45,918 nt of DNA. Source: Fidelibacterota bacterium (GTDB taxonomy: Bacteria; Marinisomatota; Marinisomatia; Marinisomatales; TCS55). The position numbers and the translations under genes are program-made. Of this stretch, positions 28,337 to 35,756 are shown piece by piece. The stretch lies in contig SCKQ01000014.1 of assembly GCA_004124535.1 (NCBI GenBank), forward strand, positions 1 through 45,918. Reading direction: 5' to 3'. The stretch's first letter is position 1, and every line of letters starts with the position of its first letter. The notes under the pieces were generated by a model. The model had not been told where the DNA came from and did not search any database. It was given only the letters and a program-made list of their open reading frames with translations.

Positions 28337-28816
28337 ATGAGTAAGAAGCTAATATCCGTAGGCCTTCTGCTCGCCCTTGTGTGGCCCATAAGTGCTCGCG
28401 ATCTTGGTAATACCACTGGTATTCCTGGGAAAGACTTGAGTCAGTATGGTATCATAGGGAATCCCGAGCAGGATATTGTAGTTATGCCTGGTTATGAACA
28501 GCGCTATAATTACAACCACAACGGTGTTGGACGCGATACTCCTGATACTTTGGCTTATGACTATGCCTGGGGAGCCTATTTTTATGGCACCCCTGGTGAT
28601 GTTTTTATGACAACGTTTCAGGCTCCAGCAGACCTGACAATTAAAGCTGTCAGTGTACCAGTGTATCGTTGGGGAACCGGAGAACAACTCACGGTTTCTA
28701 TTCATAAGGTATCTTATCCTTATGGTTCAGATGGAGCCATGTATGACCAAGGTCTCGTAAACGGCAGCGGTTGGCTGGCCGGATACGATGACGCTGGAAC
28801 GGTGACATTAGATTAG
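28337..28816 (+). CDS. N-terminal part of frameshifted secreted sorting-domain protein
   Basis: This frame encodes 159 aa starting MSKKLISVGLLLALVWPISA, a clean signal peptide. The ATG at 28337 has AAGGAG 6 nt upstream; an earlier in-frame ATG at 28289 would add a basic leader and has no such site. The mature part (TTGIPGKDLSQYGI..., FQAPADLTIKAVSVPVYRWG) runs into a TAG at 28814-28816. That stop is created by a duplicated TTAGA at 28808-28817. Removing one copy joins VTLEGTTWN in frame with the downstream ORF and gives one protein of about 791 aa. It is therefore half of a gene broken by a small duplication, or by an assembly error. Confidence 0.85.
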   Translation: MSKKLISVGLLLALVWPISARDLGNTTGIPGKDLSQYGIIGNPEQDIVVMPGYEQRYNYNHNGVGRDTPDTLAYDYAWGAYFYGTPGDVFMTTFQAPADLTIKAVSVPVYRWGTGEQLTVSIHKVSYPYGSDGAMYDQGLVNGSGWLAGYDDAGTVTLD

Positions 28817-28817
28817 A
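28808..28817 (+). repeat. Tandem 5-nt duplication TTAGA-TTAGA causing a frameshift
   Basis: Two adjacent TTAGA copies sit exactly where the reading frame of the sorting-domain gene changes. One copy gives the continuous reading TTA GAG GGA ACT (LEGT). Two copies give TTA GAT TAG and a stop. The 5-nt difference accounts for the observed frame change between the upstream and downstream ORFs. Confidence 0.85.
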
Positions 28818-28863
28818 GGGAACTACATGGAATAGTGCTGCTGGTGTATGCGGTGGCGGAGCC

Positions 28864-30717
28864 ATGATCGGCAATGCAACAGATCCTTTGGGAACTGTAG
28901 CAGCGGCCGCTGGTCCTCCCGGAACAATGACCATGGGTCTTTCTTGGCCTGATGGTTTCACAGCAGCTACATTGGATCCTACCAATAATCCTGGGATCGA
29001 AAATGGCGGCGGTGACAACTGGATGAACTTGGCAGACTTAGGTTCAGAAGTTGACGTATTATCTGGCGAGTATGTTGGTGTTGCTGTACATTACACCGGA
29101 ACAGGCGGAGACGGATCTGACCCCGGCATTGGTTTTCTATATGCAGCCCATACTGGAAGCCCCTGGGCATCCATGAAGTACTATGCAAGTGCTGCAGATG
29201 GCGGTACAGATTGTAGTGGAACCGGCGGAGAAAGCGGCTGGTACATTCGTGGCTGGTGCTTCAACTTCCAACTGGCAGTTGACTTAACCGGTGACCGTGG
29301 CCCCGTGTTTGAAAGCATTAGTGCTTTGCCAACTACTTTATCAACAGATGGCCGTGCAGTGTCATGTGTAGTATCTGATGATAATCCCAGTGGCGGCGCT
29401 GCCGGTGTTGCAGCAGTTGTTTTGTCTTACCAACTGGATTCATTGACAGCAGCTGTTAATACTGTCTCTTTGACAGATGGTGGCGATGGCAGCTGGTCGG
29501 CTGACATTCCAGGTCAAAGTGCAGGTACATTCGTGTACTGGTCTTTGACAGCTACTGACGTTGGTGGTTTATCCACATCTTCAAATACAATGTCGTACTT
29601 CATTTTTTCAGCAACAGCAGGCAACGACCTGATTTTCAATAATCAGGCTGCACTGTATGGAACTATAGCGTATTCATCTTACCTCTATTTCTACTGGGGT
29701 GGCGTCCCGTTTGATATCTGGGATGCTTCCTATGGTGGCATGGTAGATGAATTAGTGTCCGAATACTCAACTATTGTTGAGCTGGCCGGTACAGGTCCAT
29801 ACTACAACAATGATGCTGAAGTAGGAGCCTGGTGGGATGGTGACAAAACATACATTGTCTCCAGTGATGAATGGCTTGGCGCCCGCACTGGTTGGACAAA
29901 CATGACCTATGGTCCCGGTGATTTTACGCACGATATCCTTGGTATTGCTGCAGATTACAATGATGTCAACTATATGACATCAGGCGATCAGGGCGGTGTT
30001 TCCCGTCTCGTGGCCGGATCCGATGGTTTTGCAAGTTCACTGGCAGGATTCCTTGCGGATTCACTGAATGTGAACTATGATCCAGCATATGAAACCGGCG
30101 GCAGTAACTGGCTTGACGGTATAGATCCAGCTACTGGTTATACAGTAGATATGACTGCTTATGGCGGCGTGCTTGACAGTGCCGGTAATCCTGACATGAC
30201 CGATACATACAACGTCATGATCCATGGACAAGCCGGTAATGGCGGTAAGAGCGCCTTTTTGGCCTTTGACGCTATTGCACTGAACACAGTACCCAGCTAT
30301 TACTGGGTGGGTGCATCTTATTACTGGAACCAACTTGCAGGAGCTGTTGCGTGTCCCACGGATGCCAGTCCTCTGATTCAAGCCTACGAAGGCCTTACAG
30401 CCATTACAGGCATTGAAGATGATGTTGTTGGTACACCGAATGCCTTCTCATTGAAAGGCAACTATCCGAACCCCTTCAACCCCAACACGAACATTGCGTT
30501 TAATCTTGATGTTCGCAGTGATGTAACGGTTACCGTTTATTCACTACTGGGTGAAGAAGTGACCAAGATCCATAACGGTCTCATGCAGCCTGGTCTGCAA
30601 ACCGTTGCATGGAATGGCATGGATAGTCATGGTACACAAGTTGCCTCAGGCGTTTACATTTACCGTGTAGAAGCACAAGATCGTGCCTTAACCGGTAAGA
30701 TGATGCTCTTGAAGTAA
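28864..30717 (+). CDS. C-terminal part of frameshifted secreted protein with sorting domain
   Basis: This frame (617 aa from the first ATG; actually open from about 28792) continues the protein interrupted upstream. It contains a beta-sandwich segment (GPVFESISALPTTLSTDGRAVSCVVSDDNPSGG), a central globular region with an MIHGQAGNGGKSAFLAFDAIA stretch, and a textbook C-terminal sorting domain in the last 90 residues: FSLKGNYPNPFNPNTNIAFNL, VTVTVYSLLGEEV, VAWNGMDSHGTQVASGVYIYR, ending KMMLLK. The ATG at 28864 has no ribosome site and lies inside the conserved frame, so independent translation is doubtful. A strong terminator follows 25 nt later and ends the operon. Confidence 0.85.
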   Translation: MIGNATDPLGTVAAAAGPPGTMTMGLSWPDGFTAATLDPTNNPGIENGGGDNWMNLADLGSEVDVLSGEYVGVAVHYTGTGGDGSDPGIGFLYAAHTGSPWASMKYYASAADGGTDCSGTGGESGWYIRGWCFNFQLAVDLTGDRGPVFESISALPTTLSTDGRAVSCVVSDDNPSGGAAGVAAVVLSYQLDSLTAAVNTVSLTDGGDGSWSADIPGQSAGTFVYWSLTATDVGGLSTSSNTMSYFIFSATAGNDLIFNNQAALYGTIAYSSYLYFYWGGVPFDIWDASYGGMVDELVSEYSTIVELAGTGPYYNNDAEVGAWWDGDKTYIVSSDEWLGARTGWTNMTYGPGDFTHDILGIAADYNDVNYMTSGDQGGVSRLVAGSDGFASSLAGFLADSLNVNYDPAYETGGSNWLDGIDPATGYTVDMTAYGGVLDSAGNPDMTDTYNVMIHGQAGNGGKSAFLAFDAIALNTVPSYYWVGASYYWNQLAGAVACPTDASPLIQAYEGLTAITGIEDDVVGTPNAFSLKGNYPNPFNPNTNIAFNLDVRSDVTVTVYSLLGEEVTKIHNGLMQPGLQTVAWNGMDSHGTQVASGVYIYRVEAQDRALTGKMMLLK

Positions 30718-30741
30718 TCTATCACTATAGATTATTGTGAT

Positions 30742-30775
30742 AAAAAAGGGCGGCTCAACAGCCGCCCTTTTTTTT
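30742..30775 (+). terminator. Rho-independent terminator of the receptor/PorV operon
   Basis: GGGCGGCT (30748-30755) pairs with AGCCGCCC (30760-30767) around a CAAC loop. An A tract precedes it and eight T follow (30768-30775). This is a canonical intrinsic terminator 25 nt after the stop of the sorting-domain gene. Confidence 0.95.
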
Positions 30776-30793
30776 AACTTCTCGTTCCCCAAA

Positions 30794-32083
30794 ATGAAAT
30801 ATTTCCAATTCATACTTGTTATCATATTAGGTCTGTTTATTTCCTGTATGGGACTTGATAAAACTGTGGCGACTATCCAGGGTGAAAAAATTCATTTGTC
30901 TGATATATATCAGGTCTTTGATGAAACCACATTTAACACCTTAGCGCCGGCCAAGAAAACCGCATTTGTGAGGAAATACGCTGTAGTTAAATATATTTCG
31001 TCTTATGAGCAACAGGATCTGACCGGTATTGACTTTAATATTGCTGAAGAAAAAAATAAATTAAAGCATGATCTGATCATTCAAGAAATAGAAAAATATT
31101 TGATTGATAATCTTCATTTTTCAGACAGCACACTGAAATTTGTTGGCGATGCTTTGAATGTAGATGTGTTTGTAAAGACACTGACCGTTGCTCACAAATT
31201 CTCATTTGGACAAGGTAATGAACGGACAAAAGAAGAAGCCTATAATAGAGCTAAAATAATTTATAATCGAATTTTCTCGGGTGAGTTAACCTATGAAGAA
31301 GCTTTATCTATCTATGGTGAATCTCCGGTCTCGAAAATAAAAGGCAACGAAATGGGCCAGATTTATTTTGGGCTAATGCCAAAAAATTTCAATGATGCGG
31401 TTTGGTCTTCTCCCGAAGGCAAATTGCATGAACCATTGGAATCCCCAATGGGTTTTCATGTTGTTATTGTAGACCGTAAAATACCGAAATATGGAAAAGA
31501 CAAAAAAGAGTTTGATCGAGATAAATTAAAGAAAGAATTGGAAAAAGGAAAATACGGTTACCAGGAAGAAAGTTTTTCGATATTTGTAGATACTCTTTAT
31601 CAAAAATATATTGTGTTATTAAATCAAGTTGAATTATATAACATGTGGGATTCTGTGCAGGAGATTGAAGATGTCCATTCAATGTCAGGCATGCCGGTTA
31701 ATAGGTTAAGGGAAGTTGATTATAATAATGTTATTGGCAGAATTGGCGGAAAGGAAATAACATCAGATTGGATAGTAAATGAAGCAAACAATTTCTCATT
31801 ATATAAAAATGTGTCTATAAATAGCGGATTCTCATTCAATAAATTTATTTCTGATGTTATAGCTAAACATTTACTGGTGCAGTGGTATGAAGATAACAAA
31901 AAGTTGTTCCCTGGCGTTGATACAACCATAAAACGGAAGATCATCAATCGCATTTATACTCGCTATCTTGACAAAATGCAGGAATTGAACCCAGATCTTA
32001 CCAGAGATATTATTTTAAACAGGTTTATGTTAAAGCACGGGATCGTGGTCAACAGTGCCTTATTTGCTGAAAACGCGAACTAA
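30794..32083 (+). CDS. Parvulin-type peptidyl-prolyl isomerase lipoprotein
   Basis: The protein is 429 aa from the ATG at 30794; a longer frame from 30737 would begin inside the terminator and is rejected. The lipoprotein signal has lipobox LFISC (Cys18). A SurA/PrsA-like helical N-region precedes a parvulin core at roughly residues 145-235: AHKFSF, EEAYNRAKIIYNRIFSGELTYEEAL, GQIYFGLMPKNFNDAVW, PLESPMGFHVVIVDR. The C-terminal 190 residues contain a second, more diverged PPIase/SurA-like helical region. It is expected to assist folding of outer-membrane and secreted proteins, fitting the upstream operon. Its last 24 nt overlap the convergent M23 gene. Confidence 0.85.
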   Translation: MKYFQFILVIILGLFISCMGLDKTVATIQGEKIHLSDIYQVFDETTFNTLAPAKKTAFVRKYAVVKYISSYEQQDLTGIDFNIAEEKNKLKHDLIIQEIEKYLIDNLHFSDSTLKFVGDALNVDVFVKTLTVAHKFSFGQGNERTKEEAYNRAKIIYNRIFSGELTYEEALSIYGESPVSKIKGNEMGQIYFGLMPKNFNDAVWSSPEGKLHEPLESPMGFHVVIVDRKIPKYGKDKKEFDRDKLKKELEKGKYGYQEESFSIFVDTLYQKYIVLLNQVELYNMWDSVQEIEDVHSMSGMPVNRLREVDYNNVIGRIGGKEITSDWIVNEANNFSLYKNVSINSGFSFNKFISDVIAKHLLVQWYEDNKKLFPGVDTTIKRKIINRIYTRYLDKMQELNPDLTRDIILNRFMLKHGIVVNSALFAENAN

Positions 32084-33133
32084 TTCTTGATACAGTTTTT
32101 CTGTATCCCAGCCCTGCCCAAAATAGTATTCACCGCCCGCATCCTGTAAGATCAATTCCCAGTGGAGATGAGCGCCTTTTCGTGTACCCAGGGTGCTCTC
32201 TTTTGTGCCGCTGTTTCCTGAAAGGCCAATAATTTGAGCGGCGGATACAGTTACTCCCGGTTTTATTTCTCCATTGATATGGGATAAATGGGCGTAAATG
32301 GACACCGCCCTGTAACCGGGGATCAGATCGAATCCATGATCAATATACACTGACTGCCCAACCAATACGTGTTCAAATATATCGGAAGGTGTATGTCCCA
32401 ACTGCTTTGCTTGCGCCAGGAGTCGTTTCCTGAACTCGGGCTGAACTTCTTCAAAATGATGATCCGCCCGAATGACAGTTCCGCCAGACACCGCCCGGAC
32501 AGGTGTGCCCCAATTCACATAAAAATCAATTCCCCGGTGTGTGCCGTTTCTATAATGCCTTGGTGCGTTAGGTAAGAGCAAGGCTTGTGTGGGGACTGAA
32601 CTATCTTCGCACGGCAGTAAAAGTGTCAGTTCTGAAACAGATTCAATGGCTGGTGGATTATGATGTGCTGTAAATAAAGGTGCAATTGGTTTTTGTGCAG
32701 GGTGAGCGTATGTATCCAGGTATGGTTTGATTATATGATCTATAAACGTCTTATTTAGTCTATAATTTATAAAGAGTGAATCACCGGAAGCGGTTGCAGA
32801 TAAAAACTCATAGTTAGGGATATTAGCTAAAAGATCATTTAAAATCGTTTGCGCTATCAAAACAGATAATGAATCATCCTGAACAGAATCAGCCAGTATA
32901 TGTTTTACGGATTTGTCAGACATTTCTCGCAGGGACTCATCTATGAACCGCAAATGTTGAGCATTGATTTCAGCTGGTAAAACAAAAGTGATTTGAGATC
33001 TGTCAACTGATGTATTTACTACAGGTACAATTTCTACAGAAATTTCCGGTTGGGGTGGCGGTGGGGCACAGCTGCTCAACCAAATAAGGGCCGTAAGTCC
33101 TGCGGGATAAATTGATTGAACTCTAAAAAACAA
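32060..33133 (-). CDS. M23-family metallopeptidase lipoprotein
   Basis: The 357-aa protein has a lipoprotein-type signal ending LSSC (Cys22) followed by a proline run. The C-terminal LytM domain keeps the zinc ligands: His199 and Asp203 in HRGIDF, and His322 and His324 in GAHLHW, with the YAHLSHI and GLSGNSG strands between. There is an insertion of about 35 residues (EEVQPEFRKRLLAQAKQLG) in the catalytic domain. Such enzymes cleave peptidoglycan cross-links or, if inactive, activate amidases; with all ligands present it is likely active. It is the last gene of the minus-strand operon, 10 nt after the AroQ-like gene. Confidence 0.88.
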   Translation of the reverse strand: MFFRVQSIYPAGLTALIWLSSCAPPPPQPEISVEIVPVVNTSVDRSQITFVLPAEINAQHLRFIDESLREMSDKSVKHILADSVQDDSLSVLIAQTILNDLLANIPNYEFLSATASGDSLFINYRLNKTFIDHIIKPYLDTYAHPAQKPIAPLFTAHHNPPAIESVSELTLLLPCEDSSVPTQALLLPNAPRHYRNGTHRGIDFYVNWGTPVRAVSGGTVIRADHHFEEVQPEFRKRLLAQAKQLGHTPSDIFEHVLVGQSVYIDHGFDLIPGYRAVSIYAHLSHINGEIKPGVTVSAAQIIGLSGNSGTKESTLGTRKGAHLHWELILQDAGGEYYFGQGWDTEKLYQELVRVFSK

Positions 33134-33143
33134 AAAATTAATA

Positions 33144-33578
33144 TTAAGAAATATGTTTTAATAATGTGTCAAAAGCATTATTGAACGCTTCAAAGGGATG
33201 TCCCGTAACGGTCGCATTACATACGGATGTATAAATAGAATCTGATTCATTCAGAGAGCCATAGTTTTCATTGAGCAACACTTGAACACTGGGCAAATTG
33301 GATAATTGCAATGCGTCTAAAATTGAATATTCATAGCGTCCCCAGGAAACAGGAGCAAAAATAATTCCTTGGACTTTTTTGCGATTGCGCTGGATGAATG
33401 AAACAGCTTTTTCTGCTTTGTGGGTTTGCAAAAAACGCAGTTGAATTGCCAAATTGATGCTATGAACATGCGACCGTAAGCCTTTATTAATTTTGTCTAA
33501 GGTTACGCGTTCACCGACTTTCGCTGATTGAACACCAATAAGATTAATGTTAGGGCCTTGTAATACCAGGATTTTCAT
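33144..33578 (-). CDS. Type II dehydroquinase-fold (AroQ-like) protein, active site eroded
   Basis: The 144-aa size and the opening ILVLQGPNINLIG, followed later by SILDAL, PSVQVLLNE and VTGHPFEAF, match type II 3-dehydroquinate dehydratase. The catalytic positions do not. The lid Arg and Tyr (normally REP..Y) are replaced by VQSAKVG. The NPGAYTHTS motif reads APVSWGRYE, so the substrate Asn and catalytic His are lost. The SNIHARE segment reads NENYGSLN, removing His and Arg. I infer a fold-conserved protein without dehydroquinase activity, perhaps a ligand-binding or structural relative. It lies 3 nt after the upstream small membrane protein, in an envelope operon rather than with aro genes. 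Confidence 0.75.
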   Translation of the reverse strand: MKILVLQGPNINLIGVQSAKVGERVTLDKINKGLRSHVHSINLAIQLRFLQTHKAEKAVSFIQRNRKKVQGIIFAPVSWGRYEYSILDALQLSNLPSVQVLLNENYGSLNESDSIYTSVCNATVTGHPFEAFNNAFDTLLKHIS

Positions 33579-33581
33579 TGA

Positions 33582-33995
33582 TTACCTTAAAGGTATAATA
33601 TGTCCAATAATATAACCCACAACAATGCCAACTAATAACGCCAGCGTCAAGACCCGGGATTTCATGAATTCGCCGGAATAACCCCGCTTAATAGCTAACA
33701 TGCCTACAAAATAACCCAAGCCATTCAAAATCCAGAAAAAAGGAATCGCCAGTAATTTAACAATCAATGGGCCAATAAATGGGATTAGAGCAATTAAAGC
33801 ACCCAGGCCAGCAAATAGTTGTGTGAAAAGTCCCAATACCAACGTCACAAATACAATAATTTTTTCGTCTATACCTAATTTGAGTGCCACCACTATACCA
33901 ATGGCAATCAACAACCAGATAACGATGTGTTTTTTATAAAGCTGGTAAAACGATGGTCTAGACATTCTTAATTTTTGCCACAATGTTAATTCCAT
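33582..33995 (-). CDS. Small integral membrane protein, unknown
   Basis: This protein of up to 137 aa is mostly hydrophobic, with about four membrane segments (residues about 26-45, 47-75, 78-100, 115-135) rich in Leu/Ile/Val/Gly. The ORF could start at 33995, overlapping the previous gene by 38 nt, or at the internal ATG 33965 (MSRPSFYQLYKKH), overlapping it by 8 nt; neither has a strong ribosome site. I recognise no family. Tight linkage with the DUF3108-like and glycosyltransferase genes suggests an envelope role. Confidence 0.65.
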   Translation of the reverse strand: MELTLWQKLRMSRPSFYQLYKKHIVIWLLIAIGIVVALKLGIDEKIIVFVTLVLGLFTQLFAGLGALIALIPFIGPLIVKLLAIPFFWILNGLGYFVGMLAIKRGYSGEFMKSRVLTLALLVGIVVGYIIGHIIPLR

Positions 33996-34650
33996 AGATC
34001 TTTACCGAGGCCTGTATAATGCGGCGCCGGCCTGATTTTTCTACCCATAATTGGCGAACAGCTTCTGGTGCAACAATGTTATTCATAAAATAGTCTGATT
34101 GCTCATGTAGAGATGTTACATCTTCTTCCGCTTTGATGTCCAGCCGGTAATGATTACAAATAATTGAACTGTCTTCAATAGTAATAGTGCTTGTATCCGC
34201 CCAAAGTAATCGTGCAGAAAACAATTGCCCATCGTGGTCCATGGGAAACCATTTTGTGTCGATAGCATCAATGGGTTCTTTTTGGACTTGTGCCAGCAGA
34301 GTAAAAATTGTTTGTATTTCAGGCACTCGCTTGAGAGTTGTTTGCTCATAATGAAGTGTACTGTCTTCCGGATAATAAGCTGCAGTCAATTTGTACTTAT
34401 TTGTGCCCTGCTTTATTTTTTTTTCATAATTAAGCAAGCCAAAATGGGAGGAATTATACGTAACGGCATATTGATTTTCTGTTGGCCAAATTAAATTAAT
34501 TAAACCAACTGTTTGGACGCTAAAATTGATTTTATTTTCATCCACAGCCATGTTTACATCCACAGCTGGCAGTCCAAAAAAGGTAATTTTGTAGTCTTGC
34601 GCATGGATAAACCAAAAACATAAAAAAAGGATATACAGCAATCGTTTCAT
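33958..34650 (-). CDS. DUF3108-like exported protein
   Basis: The start at 34650 is chosen because its ATG overlaps the preceding stop (TAATG) and has GGA about 8 nt upstream; the frame also extends to 34662. The 230-aa product has a signal peptide (MKRLLYILFLCFWFIHAQ). Its beta-rich body (YKITFFGLPAVDVNM, GLINLIWPTENQYAVTYNSSHFGLLNYEKKIKQG, CNHYRLDIKAEED, RQLWVEKSGRRRI) resembles DUF3108 proteins, periplasmic proteins related to LolA/LolB folds. The family call is tentative. It is co-transcribed after the GT2 gene. Confidence 0.7.
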   Translation of the reverse strand: MKRLLYILFLCFWFIHAQDYKITFFGLPAVDVNMAVDENKINFSVQTVGLINLIWPTENQYAVTYNSSHFGLLNYEKKIKQGTNKYKLTAAYYPEDSTLHYEQTTLKRVPEIQTIFTLLAQVQKEPIDAIDTKWFPMDHDGQLFSARLLWADTSTITIEDSSIICNHYRLDIKAEEDVTSLHEQSDYFMNNIVAPEAVRQLWVEKSGRRRIIQASVKIYGINIVAKIKNV

Positions 34651-35756
34651 TATGGTTTCCATTTAAACCTGCCAACTAAACCGGCCAAGCCAATAAAGGG
34701 TATATAAAAGGGTTGTAAAATACTCCAGAGAATGAAAATGATTGATGGGAATGTAAGATGTAGTTTAGCGGCGCCGGAAAATATCACCAATGCGTCACCT
34801 ACAAACTTGAGTCCAAAAACCATAGGCAGGATTGAATATAGCTGAGGAGTAAAAATTCCAACCAGTATTGTTGAATTCATTAAAAATGCATTAAATAAGA
34901 ATAATAGGAAAAAAAGATCAGTTTTTGCTGCAAACCTGGAGTTTGATGACCAGCGGATACGTTGACTTATAAATTGCCTTATCGATGAGGAAGGACTGGA
35001 TTTTATGAAACTTCCTGGATCTGGATTAAATGTACAACCATATTTTTTTCCTATAGATTGCACCAGGTAAATATCATCTCCTGAAATTCGATCACGTACC
35101 GGATTAAAACCATCAATTTCTGCAAACAGTTTCCGTTTATAAGCAAGATTCTGACCGGACCCTGTCCAATAAAAGTCCCAGCCCATCGCACCAGCATTTG
35201 CTGTGACTAAAGCCAGAAAATCCACAAGTTGATAATGAATAAAGGATGAATGTTTACTGCTTTCAATAGTGGACGAACCAACAGTAATGCCAACACCGTC
35301 TTCCAGCAACTTAACCATACTTTTAACCCAGCTCTGTGGTATACGGCAATCAGCATCTGTTGACAAAATATACTCTCCCCTTGATTGCTCAATTGCTGTT
35401 GTGAGAGCATATTTTTTGGGTGTCATAGCTGGTGATTTTTCCTTTATCAGAACGCCATGAATATGTGCGTGCTGATCAGAAAAATGCTTTATGAGCGACC
35501 AGGTATTGTCTGTAGAACGGTCATCAACTATAACAATATCCAACAATTCTTTTGGGTAATCCAGCTGGGCTAAATCCTGAAAAATATTAGGTAAGTTTGT
35601 TTCTTCATTCCGGGCAGCAATAACAATGGCGACAGTAGGCCAACTGGTTATATTTTTTTCATTTACTTTTATGCGACGCAGTCCGGTTAGAAAAAAGAGC
35701 ACGAACAGGATGTAGATACCCAGACTGGTCGTCAGGGCAAAGAATAAAAGGTTCAT
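34650..35756 (-). CDS. Family 2 glycosyltransferase, membrane-anchored
   Basis: The 368-aa protein has an N-terminal helix (about 4-25), a GT-A catalytic domain and three C-terminal membrane segments. Motifs present: VIAARNEE (46-52), VDDRSTDNT (77-85), DxD as DAD at 134-136, SGDD at 225-228 and the processive-type QxxRW as QRIRW at 265-269. QxxRW suggests transfer coupled to membrane passage, as in polysaccharide or glycolipid synthases; the sugar is unknown. Its start overlaps the mgtE stop by 4 nt. Confidence 0.9.
   Translation of the reverse strand: MNLLFFALTTSLGIYILFVLFFLTGLRRIKVNEKNITSWPTVAIVIAARNEETNLPNIFQDLAQLDYPKELLDIVIVDDRSTDNTWSLIKHFSDQHAHIHGVLIKEKSPAMTPKKYALTTAIEQSRGEYILSTDADCRIPQSWVKSMVKLLEDGVGITVGSSTIESSKHSSFIHYQLVDFLALVTANAGAMGWDFYWTGSGQNLAYKRKLFAEIDGFNPVRDRISGDDIYLVQSIGKKYGCTFNPDPGSFIKSSPSSSIRQFISQRIRWSSNSRFAAKTDLFFLLFLFNAFLMNSTILVGIFTPQLYSILPMVFGLKFVGDALVIFSGAAKLHLTFPSIIFILWSILQPFYIPFIGLAGLVGRFKWKP

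Noticed and set aside
28802..28818. Programmed -1 ribosomal frameshift joining the two halves of the sorting-domain gene
   Set aside because: No slippery heptamer of the X-XXY-YYZ type is present at the junction, and the 5-nt tandem duplication explains the change completely.
30737..30793. Longer N-terminus of the parvulin lipoprotein
   Set aside because: The extension would start inside the terminator stem and would hide the lipoprotein signal; the ATG at 30794 gives a normal signal and lipobox.
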